Shown here piece by piece: positions 54,165 through 63,810 of a DNA stretch of 64,000 nucleotides. This DNA comes from Pyropia haitanensis (lineage: Eukaryota; Rhodophyta; Bangiophyceae; Bangiales; Bangiaceae), in the NCBI GenBank assembly GCA_008729055.1, contig SDUX01000053.1, positions 1 through 64,000 on the forward strand, given 5' to 3'. The notes under the pieces were generated by a model that was given only the letters and a program-made list of their open reading frames with translations, did not search any database and had not been told where the DNA came from. Every line of letters begins with the position of its first letter. Position 1 is the first letter of the stretch. The position numbers and the translations under genes are program-made.

Positions 54165-54722
54165 TGAGGGCGGGGGGCGGAGAGGGTACGGCCACCGCCT
54201 GCAGGCAGCAGCAGCCGTTGCACCAGCAACTCGTGTGGTGGGGGGGCCCGTGGCCAACCGCGACGCTGCGCGTGGTCGGCGGGGGCGGTTGCGTCGCGAC
54301 ACAAACCCACGAGCACCGGCTGACCCGCACCCTGCTCACCAGCGACGCGCGGCCCGGCGCGCTTCAAGCCGGCTGCTCTCCCTTAAGGGTGCTCACCCAC
54401 ACCGAGGGACACGGCGTTGAAGGCCCCATCGGCCGGGGCACTGGCAGTCGCCATTTCGGTGCGTAGCCCCGCGCACGGGCGCTGGGGCAGGACGTACTGG
54501 CGGCGGAGCGTGACTGCCCTGCCCTTTCTCCCACCCCTCCCTTCTCCCCCGTCACCATGGATCAGGTCATGCGGATGCGGCTGCTCGTCGGCGTCGTCAT
54601 GAGCTATAGAGCGCCCTGTTCCTCTGTCTTTCCTGGACGTGAACAACTCGGGAGTGCCTTCATAGGTACCAAAGCAGCCAAAATCGTGCTCCCAGGTGCC
54701 GCAAACGGCGATTTCGGGGAGG

Positions 54723-54757
54723 ATCAAATGATGCTCACGCGAGCATCATTTGATGCT
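54723..54757. repeat. Subterminal palindrome, right end of piggyBac element
   Basis: CAAATGATGCTC, ACGC, GAGCATCATTTG form an inverted repeat, followed by a further ATGCTC. It shares the GCATCAAATGATGC core words with the left end. Confidence 0.7.
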
Positions 54758-54789
54758 CTGACACAGTAGAATAGACACGAGTGGCTTCG

Positions 54790-55580
54790 TGCTTGTAGCA
54801 CACTGCGCCGCTTTTCGCGTTAGCTTCAAATCGCGACAATCGACGACAGATACATGACTTCCAACAGCCAATCCCAGCGCATCACAAAGTGTCGCGAACT
54901 CACTGCCGCAAACTCAGGTGCGTCATTTCTATAATTGTACTGAAATGAATCCTTCAGCGAATAGTTACACCGTAAATTTGCATCCCAGCCCGGAACGGGG
55001 ATGAGCGTTCTCAACTTGGCTGACACGTGTTATACTTAGCCACGTGTATTTTGTTGATGATACCTTTGGGCGAACGTACCCAGCGTTTGGGTGCATTGAC
55101 CCTAGTTAAAACCCGAATCCAAAACTGATTTTCCCCCCCCGCCCATGTCTTCTGTACACATGGTGGGTGGCGCGTCGGGTGGGAGCGATGGCGACGGCTG
55201 TCGCCCATCGCGGGTGGCGGGCTGTTGCCGGCCGGCGCCGCTGGCGCAGCTGGCGTGGCGGCATTGCCGGCGTGGCCGCGCCGTGCCGCCGGCGGTCGCG
55301 GATGGCAGTGGCAGCTGTGGGGGCTGTCTTGGAGCTGGCCGCGTTGTGGCGGGGGTGGCCGCGTTGCGGCCTCTTCTCCTGTCCGTTTCGTCACCCTCCG
55401 TGCCCACCCCTCTTGCCCAGCTCTCCCCCCCCTTTTGTTTTTGTTCTCACCCGTCGCCCCATCTGCTCCACTGCATCCCCTGACTGTGCCTGGACCCGTC
55501 CCGCCACATCCTCTGGCTGCGCCGCGCACCCCTGCCCGTCGTCCGCTCAGTGAGCAGCATTGACGTAGTGTGGTTGCGGT
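54790..55580. other. Spacer upstream of the membrane-protein gene
   Basis: An AT-richer stretch (54790-55090), then a GC-rich stretch with frames open on both strands and no domain. It would contain the promoter and leader of the gene at 55586; no TATA-type element stands out. Confidence 0.45.
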
Positions 55581-55585
55581 GAAGG

Positions 55586-56653
55586 ATGGCGGCGCCGCGG
55601 CGCCTCCCCCCCCGGCCGTTCCCTCATACCCCATCCTCGACGCCTTCTGCCACGTCGTCCACGGCCCTCACGGGCTGGGCCAACGACCTACGCGCCCCTT
55701 CCCCCACATTGCGGATAGACCCCGCCGCGTGCACGACGGCGTGCATCACGACCGCGACGGTCACGCTCACTGTGTGCCTGCTGCTCACCCAGTACTACCC
55801 TGGCCGCTTCCGCATCCACCCCCTCCCGTACGTGTCGGACGCGGGCCTCCGGGACCCGGAGCGGTTCCTCCTGGGCGCTGGTCTGTCCGTGTCGGGCGCG
55901 CTCTTCCTTCCCCTGGCGCTGGCGGTTCGGCTGCACCAGCGCTCCCTCCTCCCGTCCCTGCCCCCACGGGTTCCCTTGATAGCCGGCGGCGGCGGCGGCA
56001 GCGGTGGCGTCGGCGGCGGCGGCGGCGGCGGCAGCAGGGACGGGCCGTGCGTGGCGGCCGCCACCGTCGCGGCGGCGGTGGAGGTGGCGGGCCACGCCGC
56101 GTGGGGGGTGCCCCTCTTCCTCGTCGCCACCGCCACGGTGCCGGGCCGGTGGCTCGCGCACCATGCCGTTGCCGCCGCGTTTGCGCTGTGTGGGGCAGTG
56201 TGGGGTGGCGTGTCGGTGGGTACGCTGTGGCTGGTCAGCGGCGGCGGCGGCGGCGACAGCGGCTGGGGGGCGCCGCCCCTCGCCGGCGCCGGCGTACCGA
56301 GCAGCGGGGGGGCGGCGGCAGCGGCAGTGTCGGCAGCGGCGGGGACTGGACTGCGGACGGACGACGGGGCGGGTGCGCCAGCCTGCAGCCGTACGCGCCA
56401 CGTGACCTTGGCGGTGTACCTGTCGGCGCTCCTGTGCGCGGTGATTGTGGTGTTTGTGGCGGTGTGGGCGACGGTGCGGCTGGACATGCCGCCGAGGATT
56501 AAGAACAAGGACAAACGGTTTGTGGCGATGGCCGTCCTCGAGTACATTGGCACGGGCTGCTTCCTCAGCATCTTGGCCGTGCTGGCCGCGGAGGTGCGGG
56601 GGCGGGTGCTCGTCATTTCACTGGGAGACGCACGGGGGGGGCGTGCCAGCTGA
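55586..56653 (+). CDS. Frag1/DRAM/Sfk1-family-like multi-pass membrane protein
   Basis: 355 residues from ATG 55586 (AAGGATGG context) to TGA. About six hydrophobic helices: TTATVTLTVCLLLTQYY; GAGLSVSGALFLPLALAV after the family-like loop PLPYVSDAGLRDPERF; VEVAGHAAWGVPLFLVAT; VAAAFALCGAVWGGVSVG; YLSALLCAVIVVFVAVWATV; and EYIGTGCFLSILAVLAAEV. The P-Y-(I/V)-S-D-x-G-x-x-x-P-E loop after the first helix is the best mark of Frag1/DRAM/Sfk1 proteins, which act at the plasma membrane or lysosome in lipid organisation and autophagy. Two Gly-rich insertions, after helix 2 and in the second half, make it longer than the usual ~250 residues. No intron needed. Confidence 0.6.
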   Translation: MAAPRRLPPRPFPHTPSSTPSATSSTALTGWANDLRAPSPTLRIDPAACTTACITTATVTLTVCLLLTQYYPGRFRIHPLPYVSDAGLRDPERFLLGAGLSVSGALFLPLALAVRLHQRSLLPSLPPRVPLIAGGGGGSGGVGGGGGGGSRDGPCVAAATVAAAVEVAGHAAWGVPLFLVATATVPGRWLAHHAVAAAFALCGAVWGGVSVGTLWLVSGGGGGDSGWGAPPLAGAGVPSSGGAAAAAVSAAAGTGLRTDDGAGAPACSRTRHVTLAVYLSALLCAVIVVFVAVWATVRLDMPPRIKNKDKRFVAMAVLEYIGTGCFLSILAVLAAEVRGRVLVISLGDARGGRAS

Positions 56654-56659
56654 GCATGT

Positions 56660-57250
56660 GCTGAGCCTGCGGCGGGTGCTGTGGGCACAACCTTGCGTCT
56701 CCTATGGAGTCCTTTTTCTTATTCATTTTCTTCGATTCGGCCTGGTGCACTTACCTCCTGGTCTGCTTTCCCGGGAGTCTGGGTGTGCGTGGTTGCTGCG
56801 TCACGGCGTCGCTGTGTCGCCCCTCTGTAGTCGCCGGCGGCGGTGGGGGACATGTGGTCGCCACGTGTAGGACCCTGCCGCTTGCCTCAACTGGTGGGGA
56901 AGGGCAGCTCTCGAGGAGGGGTCACACTCAGAAGTCTTTGGTTGTTCATTTATTTTTCTTTAGCCACCGTGCCGCAGACGTCTTGCGCCATCGACGGTAA
57001 CCTCCCGTGGTCGACGACACCTTCAGCAACTATGCACAAGCCAATCCGATCACCGCGCCCAACACGCACGGGCCTGGCCTCCGGGCATGCAGACCCCGAC
57101 GGCGACACCCACCCACCGGCCCCAGGCGGCACCCGTACAAGACCCCATCGCCCAGCACGTCGATTGCACGGAGGTGAGTGCCACCTGTAGCAGCGGTGGT
57201 CCAGCCCCACCGCCGTCCGTGCCTGACCCGCTCGAGCGTACCCACCCCTT
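56660..57250. other. Intergenic, 3' region shared by two convergent genes
   Basis: Lies between the ends of the plus-strand membrane gene and the minus-strand Hint gene. T-rich patches (56705-56730 and 56940-56960) fit 3' UTR. No ORF of note. Confidence 0.5.
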
Positions 57251-57256
57251 GGATTC

Positions 57257-58792
57257 TTACAACTCGATCGATGGCGCCCCACCCACGGCTGGCGCCAGCC
57301 TTGTCAGCACGTAGCGGGCGCCCCCCTCAACCGACGACACCAGCCCCTGGGGAATGGCAAGCCCCGCCGCCCACAGCCCGCGCAGCGGAGCCAGCGCGAC
57401 AGCCGCGACCGCGGGGTCCACCGCCGTTGTGTATGTGCTGACCTTCACACCGCCCACGACAATGATGCCCGCAACGGTCTGGGGGTTGTACAGCCCCGAC
57501 GACTTGACCGAGTCGACGCGCGCAACCCGCGACGGGGTGCCATCCGCCAGCACCAGGTCGTCACCCTCCACCACAGTGGCGGCAGCCACCAGGCCGCGCG
57601 GCGAGTGCACATAGTGGCCCGCTGTGACGGTCACCGTCGCCCCCGACACGGTCGTCAGTCGCACGTACGTCTTGGCCGCCGTCGCGGTGCGGTGGGTAAA
57701 CACGTACACGGGCGAGAAGGCCCCGCCGCCAATGGCCACCTCGTCACCAACACTCAGCGCATCCATCCGCACCGTGTCGCCTGAGGCCAGCACAACCTCC
57801 GCGTCGCCAGGGAAGCACTCTGAATCGTCTTCCGACGCGCTGGGCTCGCTGTCATCACCCTCGTCACCCCCGCTGCCGTTATCCTCGCCCTCCTCGGGAG
57901 TGGGCGTCGGTGTCGAAGCAGGCGGCACAGGAGCGACAGAGGGAACGGGCGTCGCCGGCGCGGTTGTCGGTGTGCTGCCGTCGCCACCGCCACCGCCGCC
58001 GCCACCGCCGCCGCCGTCACCGTCTCCGTTGCCGTCACCATCACCACCCCCCACCGCCACAGGCGGCGCAGTGACCGCTGGAGATGGCTGGGCGGTGCTT
58101 GGCGCCACAGTCTGTGCCGGCTGGGGCGTGGTCGCCGTCGTCGGCGACGGAGGCTGCGTCGAGATGGCCGCCCGCTTGGGCGACCGCAGAACGCACAAGA
58201 CGGGGCCGTTGCTTGCCACAAACATGCCCTGCTGGGTGGGGTTGATCGTTGTCTTTTTTTTGTTGATGGTGATGTCCACCGTCGAGTCCTCCGAGATGAA
58301 GAAGTAAAAGGTGTCGGCCGGGTAGGTTGTCGACCCGCAAGTGCGGGGCGCACCGCCATCCCAGCCGATGAGCGCACCGCGCTGGCTGAGGCCCGAAAAC
58401 AGCGTCGTGCGCGCCGGGGCGGAGCTGTTGATCACGTTCTGCAGGTCTGGGAAGCCCGCCTGGGCCAGCCGCGCGGGGTCGAGGGCGACCGCCTTGGAAA
58501 AGAACCGCATCGAGCCGCTGCCAGCGCACGGCGAGCCATTCTCCCGGATGTTAGCCCACGGCACCTCGTACACGCCTCGATCATTGAGGGAGCCGGCGCC
58601 AAAGTCAACCGAAGAGGGGCACGCGTCATCGTTCTTAAACGCCGACGTGAACGTGCCGGGCAGGTCGGCGGGGGTAAACTCGCGGCCCACAGCGGGGAGG
58701 TCCAACGGGACCGCCCCCACCGCCGTGGCAGTAGCCACAGCAAGCGCAGTCACAGCGACTGCGGCCGTCGCGGCCCGCGTCCGTGCGCCCAT
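57257..58792 (-). CDS. Secreted protein with C-terminal Hint (hedgehog/intein) module
   Basis: 511 residues from ATG 58792 (MGARTRAATAAVAVTALAVA, a signal peptide to about residue 27) to TAA. Residues 28-190 form a Cys-containing domain I do not recognise (FTPADLPGTFTSAFKNDD, VYEVPWANIRENGSPCAGSG). A Pro/Thr/Gly-rich linker and an acidic Ser/Asp stretch follow. The Hint module starts at Cys326 in SECFPGDAEVVL, with MDALSVGDEV, TVTAGHYVHS (the T-x-x-H box), GDDLVLADG and the hedgehog-like GLYNPQTVAGIIVVGGVKVS and STYT. Hint modules cleave the chain just before this Cys and in hedgehog attach a sterol to the N-terminal part. Autoprocessing between Glu325 and Cys326 is therefore predicted; the ligand or sterol step is unknown. 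The frame stays open upstream to 59770, but the signal peptide marks 58792 as the start. Confidence 0.8.
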   Translation of the reverse strand: MGARTRAATAAVAVTALAVATATAVGAVPLDLPAVGREFTPADLPGTFTSAFKNDDACPSSVDFGAGSLNDRGVYEVPWANIRENGSPCAGSGSMRFFSKAVALDPARLAQAGFPDLQNVINSSAPARTTLFSGLSQRGALIGWDGGAPRTCGSTTYPADTFYFFISEDSTVDITINKKKTTINPTQQGMFVASNGPVLCVLRSPKRAAISTQPPSPTTATTPQPAQTVAPSTAQPSPAVTAPPVAVGGGDGDGNGDGDGGGGGGGGGGGDGSTPTTAPATPVPSVAPVPPASTPTPTPEEGEDNGSGGDEGDDSEPSASEDDSECFPGDAEVVLASGDTVRMDALSVGDEVAIGGGAFSPVYVFTHRTATAAKTYVRLTTVSGATVTVTAGHYVHSPRGLVAAATVVEGDDLVLADGTPSRVARVDSVKSSGLYNPQTVAGIIVVGGVKVSTYTTAVDPAVAAVALAPLRGLWAAGLAIPQGLVSSVEGGARYVLTRLAPAVGGAPSIEL

Positions 58793-60499
58793 GGTGGAAG
58801 GACGGGCCGTTGACGGGCAAGGAAACCCACCAAGAGGGCGGCAGTGCCACCAGAGGTGGGCTCCGACGAGCAAACCGCAGACGCAACAACGTCGCCCTCC
58901 GTCGGTCGTGCCGTCCACGTTGCCAGTGGTCGAGGCGGACGTCGGGGAGGGAGGTGGGGCGGGGGGGGGGGGGTGGGGGACCGGGTTGAGGGTCAAGGCA
59001 GCGCAACCGGGGCTGGATACGGGTAGGTGTACGCTCCTCCCGCACGACCAACGCGCCGTGGGAGGGCGCGGGTGTGCGGCAGGGGGGGGGGGGGAGCGCG
59101 TCGGGCACGCTGGCACGCTCTGGGCTGTGCTCACCAACGGTGTCTCCGGCCTACAGTGTGAGCAGCCGATATGTACCCCCCTGCCAAAGAAAGCGACGGC
59201 GGCAGGCTCCGGGGGTGCGGTAGGAGTCGGTGGGCACCCCCAACAGTGTGCCCCCCACAGCGCGCGTCCTCGCCCATACACGGCGCCTCCCGCCCACCAC
59301 CACCCCTCCCGCGCGCCACGCGTCGCCGCGGCGGCGTGCGCGCCCCCGCGCACGCCACGCGCCCTAAGGCGGCCGTCGGCCCGGTGGGGCCCGGGTCGGC
59401 GTGGGCATCGCACCGCCGCCACCAACGGCTGCACGAGCGGGGAGCTCCCCCCGCTCCCTCCTTCCCGCGGGCCTCTGTGCCTAGCACGGGCTGCTGCCAG
59501 TGTCGCCACCGTCGTGCGCGCGGTATGAGCTCCCAGCGGGGGGGGGGTGCGGGGTGCGGAAGGCGTCCAGGCGTCGTCCTTCGAGGCGGTTGCCGACAGC
59601 GCGAACAGGGCGGGGCCGTCGGCGGGCGGGGGCGGGGCCGTGGGCGCGGGGCCGGTCGGCCCGCCGCGCGCGTGCGCGCGCAGCCGGCCGTCCGTGGGCG
59701 CGCGGCGGGCGGCGGGCGGGAGGAGCGGGGGCGAGAGCCGTTGGACGCCCGCCCCCGCCGCTCCCGCCACCCCGCCACCGCATGCGGGCGAGCCCTCGCA
59801 TTACCGTTGGGGGACGGACAAGTCAGGGGGGGGGCGCCACCCCCACCGGGTGGCCCCCCCCCCCCGTACTCCTCTCCCATGCCTCTCCCTGCCGCCACCT
59901 CCCCCCCCTCCACGCGTACCGCGGCGGCCGAGCACACCGGCGGCGTCGGTACAGCGGGGTAGACGACGCGGTGCTGTCGGCGGGCGCACCGCGACACTCT
60001 CGCAGCGAGCCCACGCGCGAGGGCGGTAGGGTGTGCCCACGGCAGGGGGATCTTTGACCAATGGGCGACCGGGGCGGGGAATGCGACGCGGGCGCAACGC
60101 CCGCCGGTCGAGCCCGCCCTACAGATTGGGTGGCCATTACAAGCGCCGCTTCTTTTGAGGGGGGTGTGGGGGGACGCGCGGCGCTCGCCGAAGACGATTT
60201 GCCAGAGTCTCTGGCGACTGAGCTTTTTTTTCCCCAGGACGGGGTGAGACCTGCGTGCAGGTTGACAGAAGGGAACAGTGACTTCCAAAGGGGGGGCGGC
60301 GAGGGCCCCCCCAGGGGAGGAAGCGGCCGCTCCTAGCTAGGACTGGCGTCGCCACAGCGCACCACGCGTCAATCGAGCCGTGTCCAGCGGTGAACCGGCA
60401 CCGTTGACCGGCAGTTGACTTGCCCCAAAGGAGAATTTCCGATTCCTGCAGCGTCCCGCGCTCTAACCCATAGGCGTGTGCCGCGCCGGCCCAGCGGCT

Positions 60500-60525
60500 G
60501 CCGACCGCGTCCCTACGCGGTCGGC
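60500..60525. repeat. Perfect 11-bp hairpin
   Basis: GCCGACCGCGT and ACGCGGTCGGC separated by CCCT. Confidence 0.8.
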
Positions 60526-61887
60526 TGGGGGGTGTTCCCACGTTTTCCGCAGGCCTGGTGGCAAGCGAAATACTGACAACTACATAATGCAGTTGAAAAA
60601 TTGAGAGCTGGTTGACTTGTAGCTTATTAGAGACAATTTGGTTGCCGTTATCACGTCAGGCTTTGGCCGATTCCTTCCCGAGCTATGCCGGTGAACCGCA
60701 TCTGCTGCGCCTGCTGAGCAAGAACGAACGTCGTGTATATCGCCAGTTCGTGTGCGGCCGCCCTGCTGAGGCTTCTAACGTACTCAAGAGGGGTTCTCGC
60801 ACTCGCTACGTTTGCGCTCGCAGGTGCACATACGGGCCACCGTGGTCGTCTCTGTTGAAGACGCCTCCCTCCATTGCAGTAGCAGTCTGGCGTCCTCCAT
60901 GGGCGTCTCCATTGTGGATCACAGCGGGTGGGGGGAGGGGACACTGATTGCGCCGATGACTTTGCTGGCTATGAAAGGCCGGCCCCCGGCTCGCTGCTCG
61001 CCACCACAGCTGGTCGAGGAATCGCTTTAGAGACGACCGGCCGCGGCAGGGTCGGTGGCGGGTGGTCAGGTGGTAGGACCCTTTCTTCAGGTAGGACCCT
61101 TTCTTCATACAAACGTCGCCGAGACCACGCCGTCGGGGATCTTCTCCCGTGGGGGCATGGGCTTTGGCTGCGGCGACAGTGGCGCTCTCTCTTCGCACGC
61201 GTCTGCACCCCAAAGTGGCACCACTGGCAGCCGCTTCCAAAGACGGGCACGGCGGCGTGTGGCAAGTCGGTAGGGGCCCCGCCTTCGTTGGCCGCGATGG
61301 CCGCCGCCGAGCCCGCGCCTCCCCAAGTCCTCCAATGGGAGCTTTTTGTACGTCGGGCGCTGCGTGACGGCGTCGCACGTCATCGCTATCGTCATTGCGA
61401 CATTCGCGACCCGCTCAGTACGAGCCATCTGCTCGCGGCTGCCTGGAAGAAACATGTCCACCCATCTTTCGCCCTCCTCTTCGGGACGAGTGGGCTCGTG
61501 CGCAGTCCGTGATGGGAAAACTTCCTCTCCAAAACGGGGGCTCCTCCCACCGTCGGCAGAGGCACACGGAATGCACGAAAGAATAGCAAGCGAATCCGGC
61601 GGACGCGAACCGACGGAGTCAGTAGGCGCAGCCACATGCCCGTTGGCGCGCCGCGCCGCGGCCGCCCGCCCACCCCCCCTTCCCCCCCCGCCCCTCGCGG
61701 CCGGTGAGTGCGGCGGCTGTACCCCTCGAGAGCGCCTCCACGGCCGCCCCACGGGTCGTGAATTCTGACCGCGTCAACAGTGCACAACGCTGCGCGGCGG
61801 CGCGTGCCGCCCGCGGGTTAAGCGAGCCGCCCCTCACGCGCGCGACTCGCTCCCCCTATCGTCGAACCAAGTGGGCAGAGGGGAGAG

Positions 61888-61961
61888 CAGGCGGGCGGGC
61901 GGGCGGGCGGGCGGGCGGTCGGGCGGGCGGGCGGGCGGGCGGGCGGGCGGGCGGGCGGGCG
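61888..61961. repeat. (GGGC)n array 1
   Basis: About 74 bp of GGGC units with one GGTC break. Runs of three G at four-base spacing on one strand can form G-quadruplexes. Confidence 0.9.
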
Positions 61962-62286
61962 TGGTGGGCGGGCGGGTGGGGCGGGCTAGCCGGCGGGCCG
62001 GCGACCAGAGGAGGACGGGTGAGCCGCCTTTTGCCGACAGACAGCGGCGGCGGCGGGGGCAGACGTGGCGCGGAGAGGGGCGGGAGGGAGCCGTCCACCG
62101 CAGGTTCCCTCGTTGCGCGGCGGGAGCTTCGGCAGCGGCGGCTGTGGTCGAGGCATGGCGCGTCGCGTACGGTCCCGGGGGCGGGCAGGCGAGTGGGTGG
62201 CGGCGGAGCGGGAGGGAGGCCGCCCAACAATGAACCGCGGTGCACAGCAGACCTGGCGGAACCGGCGGCCGCGTGACTGAGTCGCG

Positions 62287-62360
62287 GGCGGGTGGGCGGG
62301 CGGGCAGGCGGGCCGGCAGGCGGGCGGGCGGGCGGGCGGGCGGGCGGGCGGGCGGGCGGT
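62287..62360. repeat. (GGGC)n array 2
   Basis: A second, less regular GGGC array about 330 bp further on in the same orientation, with CAGG and CCGG interruptions. Confidence 0.9.
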
Positions 62361-63205
62361 CAGGCGGGCCGGTGGTCCGGCCGGCGGGCGGGCGGTCGGG
62401 CGGCGGGCGTCGACGGCAAGTGAGGACGACGCGGCCGGCGACGGCGGGGGCGGCGGTGGCCGTACAACCGACGGGATGATAGCGCCAAGCGCGGAGGCGT
62501 GGCCTGTTGGCGCTAGGGCGCGGCGGACACCCGTGTCGGCGAGGCGGGTGGCGGTTGGCGTGCGGCGGGGTAGGGAGACCCCTCCCGCGCCTGCCTGTAG
62601 GGGGTCTCGGCGGTGCCCTTTGCGCAGGAGCAGGGGGGAGGGGATGGCCCTGCGCAGTGTCGAGCCGACACTGCCGGCGGCGAGCGCCCGCCGCCTGCGA
62701 CCTCGCGCAGGTGGGTCAAAAATAGATTGGATGCAACACGCTGGGTCGTGGACGGTATGGGGTCCCCTATAATCACATGCCACGCCAGCTGCAACGAAGC
62801 GAAGAGAGTGCCCTCACCCCAGAGGTACAAAAAAGAGAACAAGAAGCACCGGCAACGCAAAAGAAAAAGAGAGAGCAGAGACAGGGAGGGACATGTGACG
62901 CGCAACCATAATTAGAAAGAGTTAAGCGTAGCACAACAAAAAAAGAAGGGTGGGCAAAGGATGAGCGCAGCAGCGTGGTGCCCGCCACAACCCCCGTCGG
63001 CCTCCGCAGACCCTCTAACGCGGCTCTCAGTGCAATGACCTCAGGCTACCCCGAAGCGCTGCACCCGGCTACCCCGACCGACCCGCTGCCAAACGCTGCG
63101 CTACTGGGCGGCGGCGCCCAGCGCCTCAGGGGCCGTACCCGAGCCGCCTCCCTGCAGCAGGCGCGCCGCCCCCTCCCGTAGGCGGCGGTGGGGAGTGGTT
63201 TGCGT

Positions 63206-63810
63206 TCACCGACCGGCGGGAGGGCCCCCTCGCCTGGCGCCACTCGGCGGCATGTCCTCCTCCGTCTCAGTGCCCCCGTCCTGGCCGTCACTGCCGCTGT
63301 AGACGTCCTCCCCGGCCTGCCTATCTGTCGCCGCGTCGTCGTCGCCGCGCTGCTGGTGTGCGGGGGTGTAGTAGGCCACACCGGCGGGGCCCCCCAGATG
63401 CGGCACGTACGCGGGTGCGGCGGACCCGGTGCCCGCAGGGCGGCTGCTGCTAGTGCCGACGCCACCGTCGCCGAGGCCGCCGCCAAAGACCCCACCGGCG
63501 GGGCCCGCGCTGCTCAGCGCACTCCCGACGCCGCTGTCACCGATGCTGCCAATGCCGCCGCTAGGTGTGTTGGCAATGCCGGCGCTCCCGTCACCACCCA
63601 CGAAACCAGGCCCCGCGGCTGACGAGGCGCCGCTGCCATAACCTGTCGCATTTCCCGGCAGCATGATGTCCCCTGTGTGGCCAACGTCCCGTTGGTGCCG
63701 TCGGAGATGGGAGCGCTGCGCAGAGCGGTAGGAGCACTGAGAGCAGCCATACGGCTTGCGCTTGAGATGGACCGCCAACACATGGTCATCCATGCCGTGC
63801 TTGGCACCAA
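63206..63810 (-). CDS. C2H2 zinc-finger protein, 3' exon (gene continues beyond the window)
   Basis: A CTTCCCCCAG acceptor (63811-63820 in reverse) opens an exon that begins with the end of one finger (H...DDHVLAVH) and then a full one: YGCSQCSYRSAQRSHLRRHQ, with C-x2-C-x12-H-x5-H spacing. A long Gly/Ser-rich tail and an acidic segment (GTETEEDMPPSG) follow to the stop at 63206. The first finger lacks its Cys pair here, so at least one upstream exon is needed, probably past position 64000. Likely a nuclear DNA- or RNA-binding protein; the target is unknown. Confidence 0.6.

Larger units (their letters stand above)
45958..54777 (+). mobile_element. piggyBac-type DNA transposon carrying a nested DIRS element
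   Basis: Ends are inverted: TGTCTATTTTACTG at 45958 and, in reverse complement, TGTCTATTCTACTG ending at 54777 (13 of 14). Both are flanked by CGAG (45954-45957 and 54778-54781), a possible 4-bp target duplication. Inside each end lies a palindrome built from GCATCATTTGATGC or GCATCAAATGATGC. Without the DIRS insertion (48794-54164) the element would be about 3.4 kb, a normal size for a piggyBac element carrying one transposase. CGAG is unusual because piggyBac elements normally use TTAA; the transposase assignment is firmer than the ends. Confidence 0.6.
58800..63190. other. GC-rich block with no assignable gene
   Basis: Long open frames occur on both strands (for example minus 59131-60288 and minus 61105-61752) but none shows a domain or signal peptide. 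A perfect 18-bp tandem duplication (GGTAGGACCCTTTCTTCA) lies at 61072-61107. 62760-62960 is A-rich. Promoter sequence of the Hint gene should lie at 58800-59100, which holds runs of 10-12 G. Confidence 0.4.

Noticed and set aside
55011..55634. 207-codon minus-strand frame upstream of the membrane-protein gene
   Set aside because: No domain; Pro/Arg-rich, and it overlaps the probable promoter/leader of the plus-strand gene. Likely composition-driven.
58793..59770. N-terminal extension of the Hint protein to 837 residues
   Set aside because: The frame is open, but a good signal peptide begins at ATG 58792, and the upstream text is low-complexity Pro/Arg/Ala with long G/C runs.
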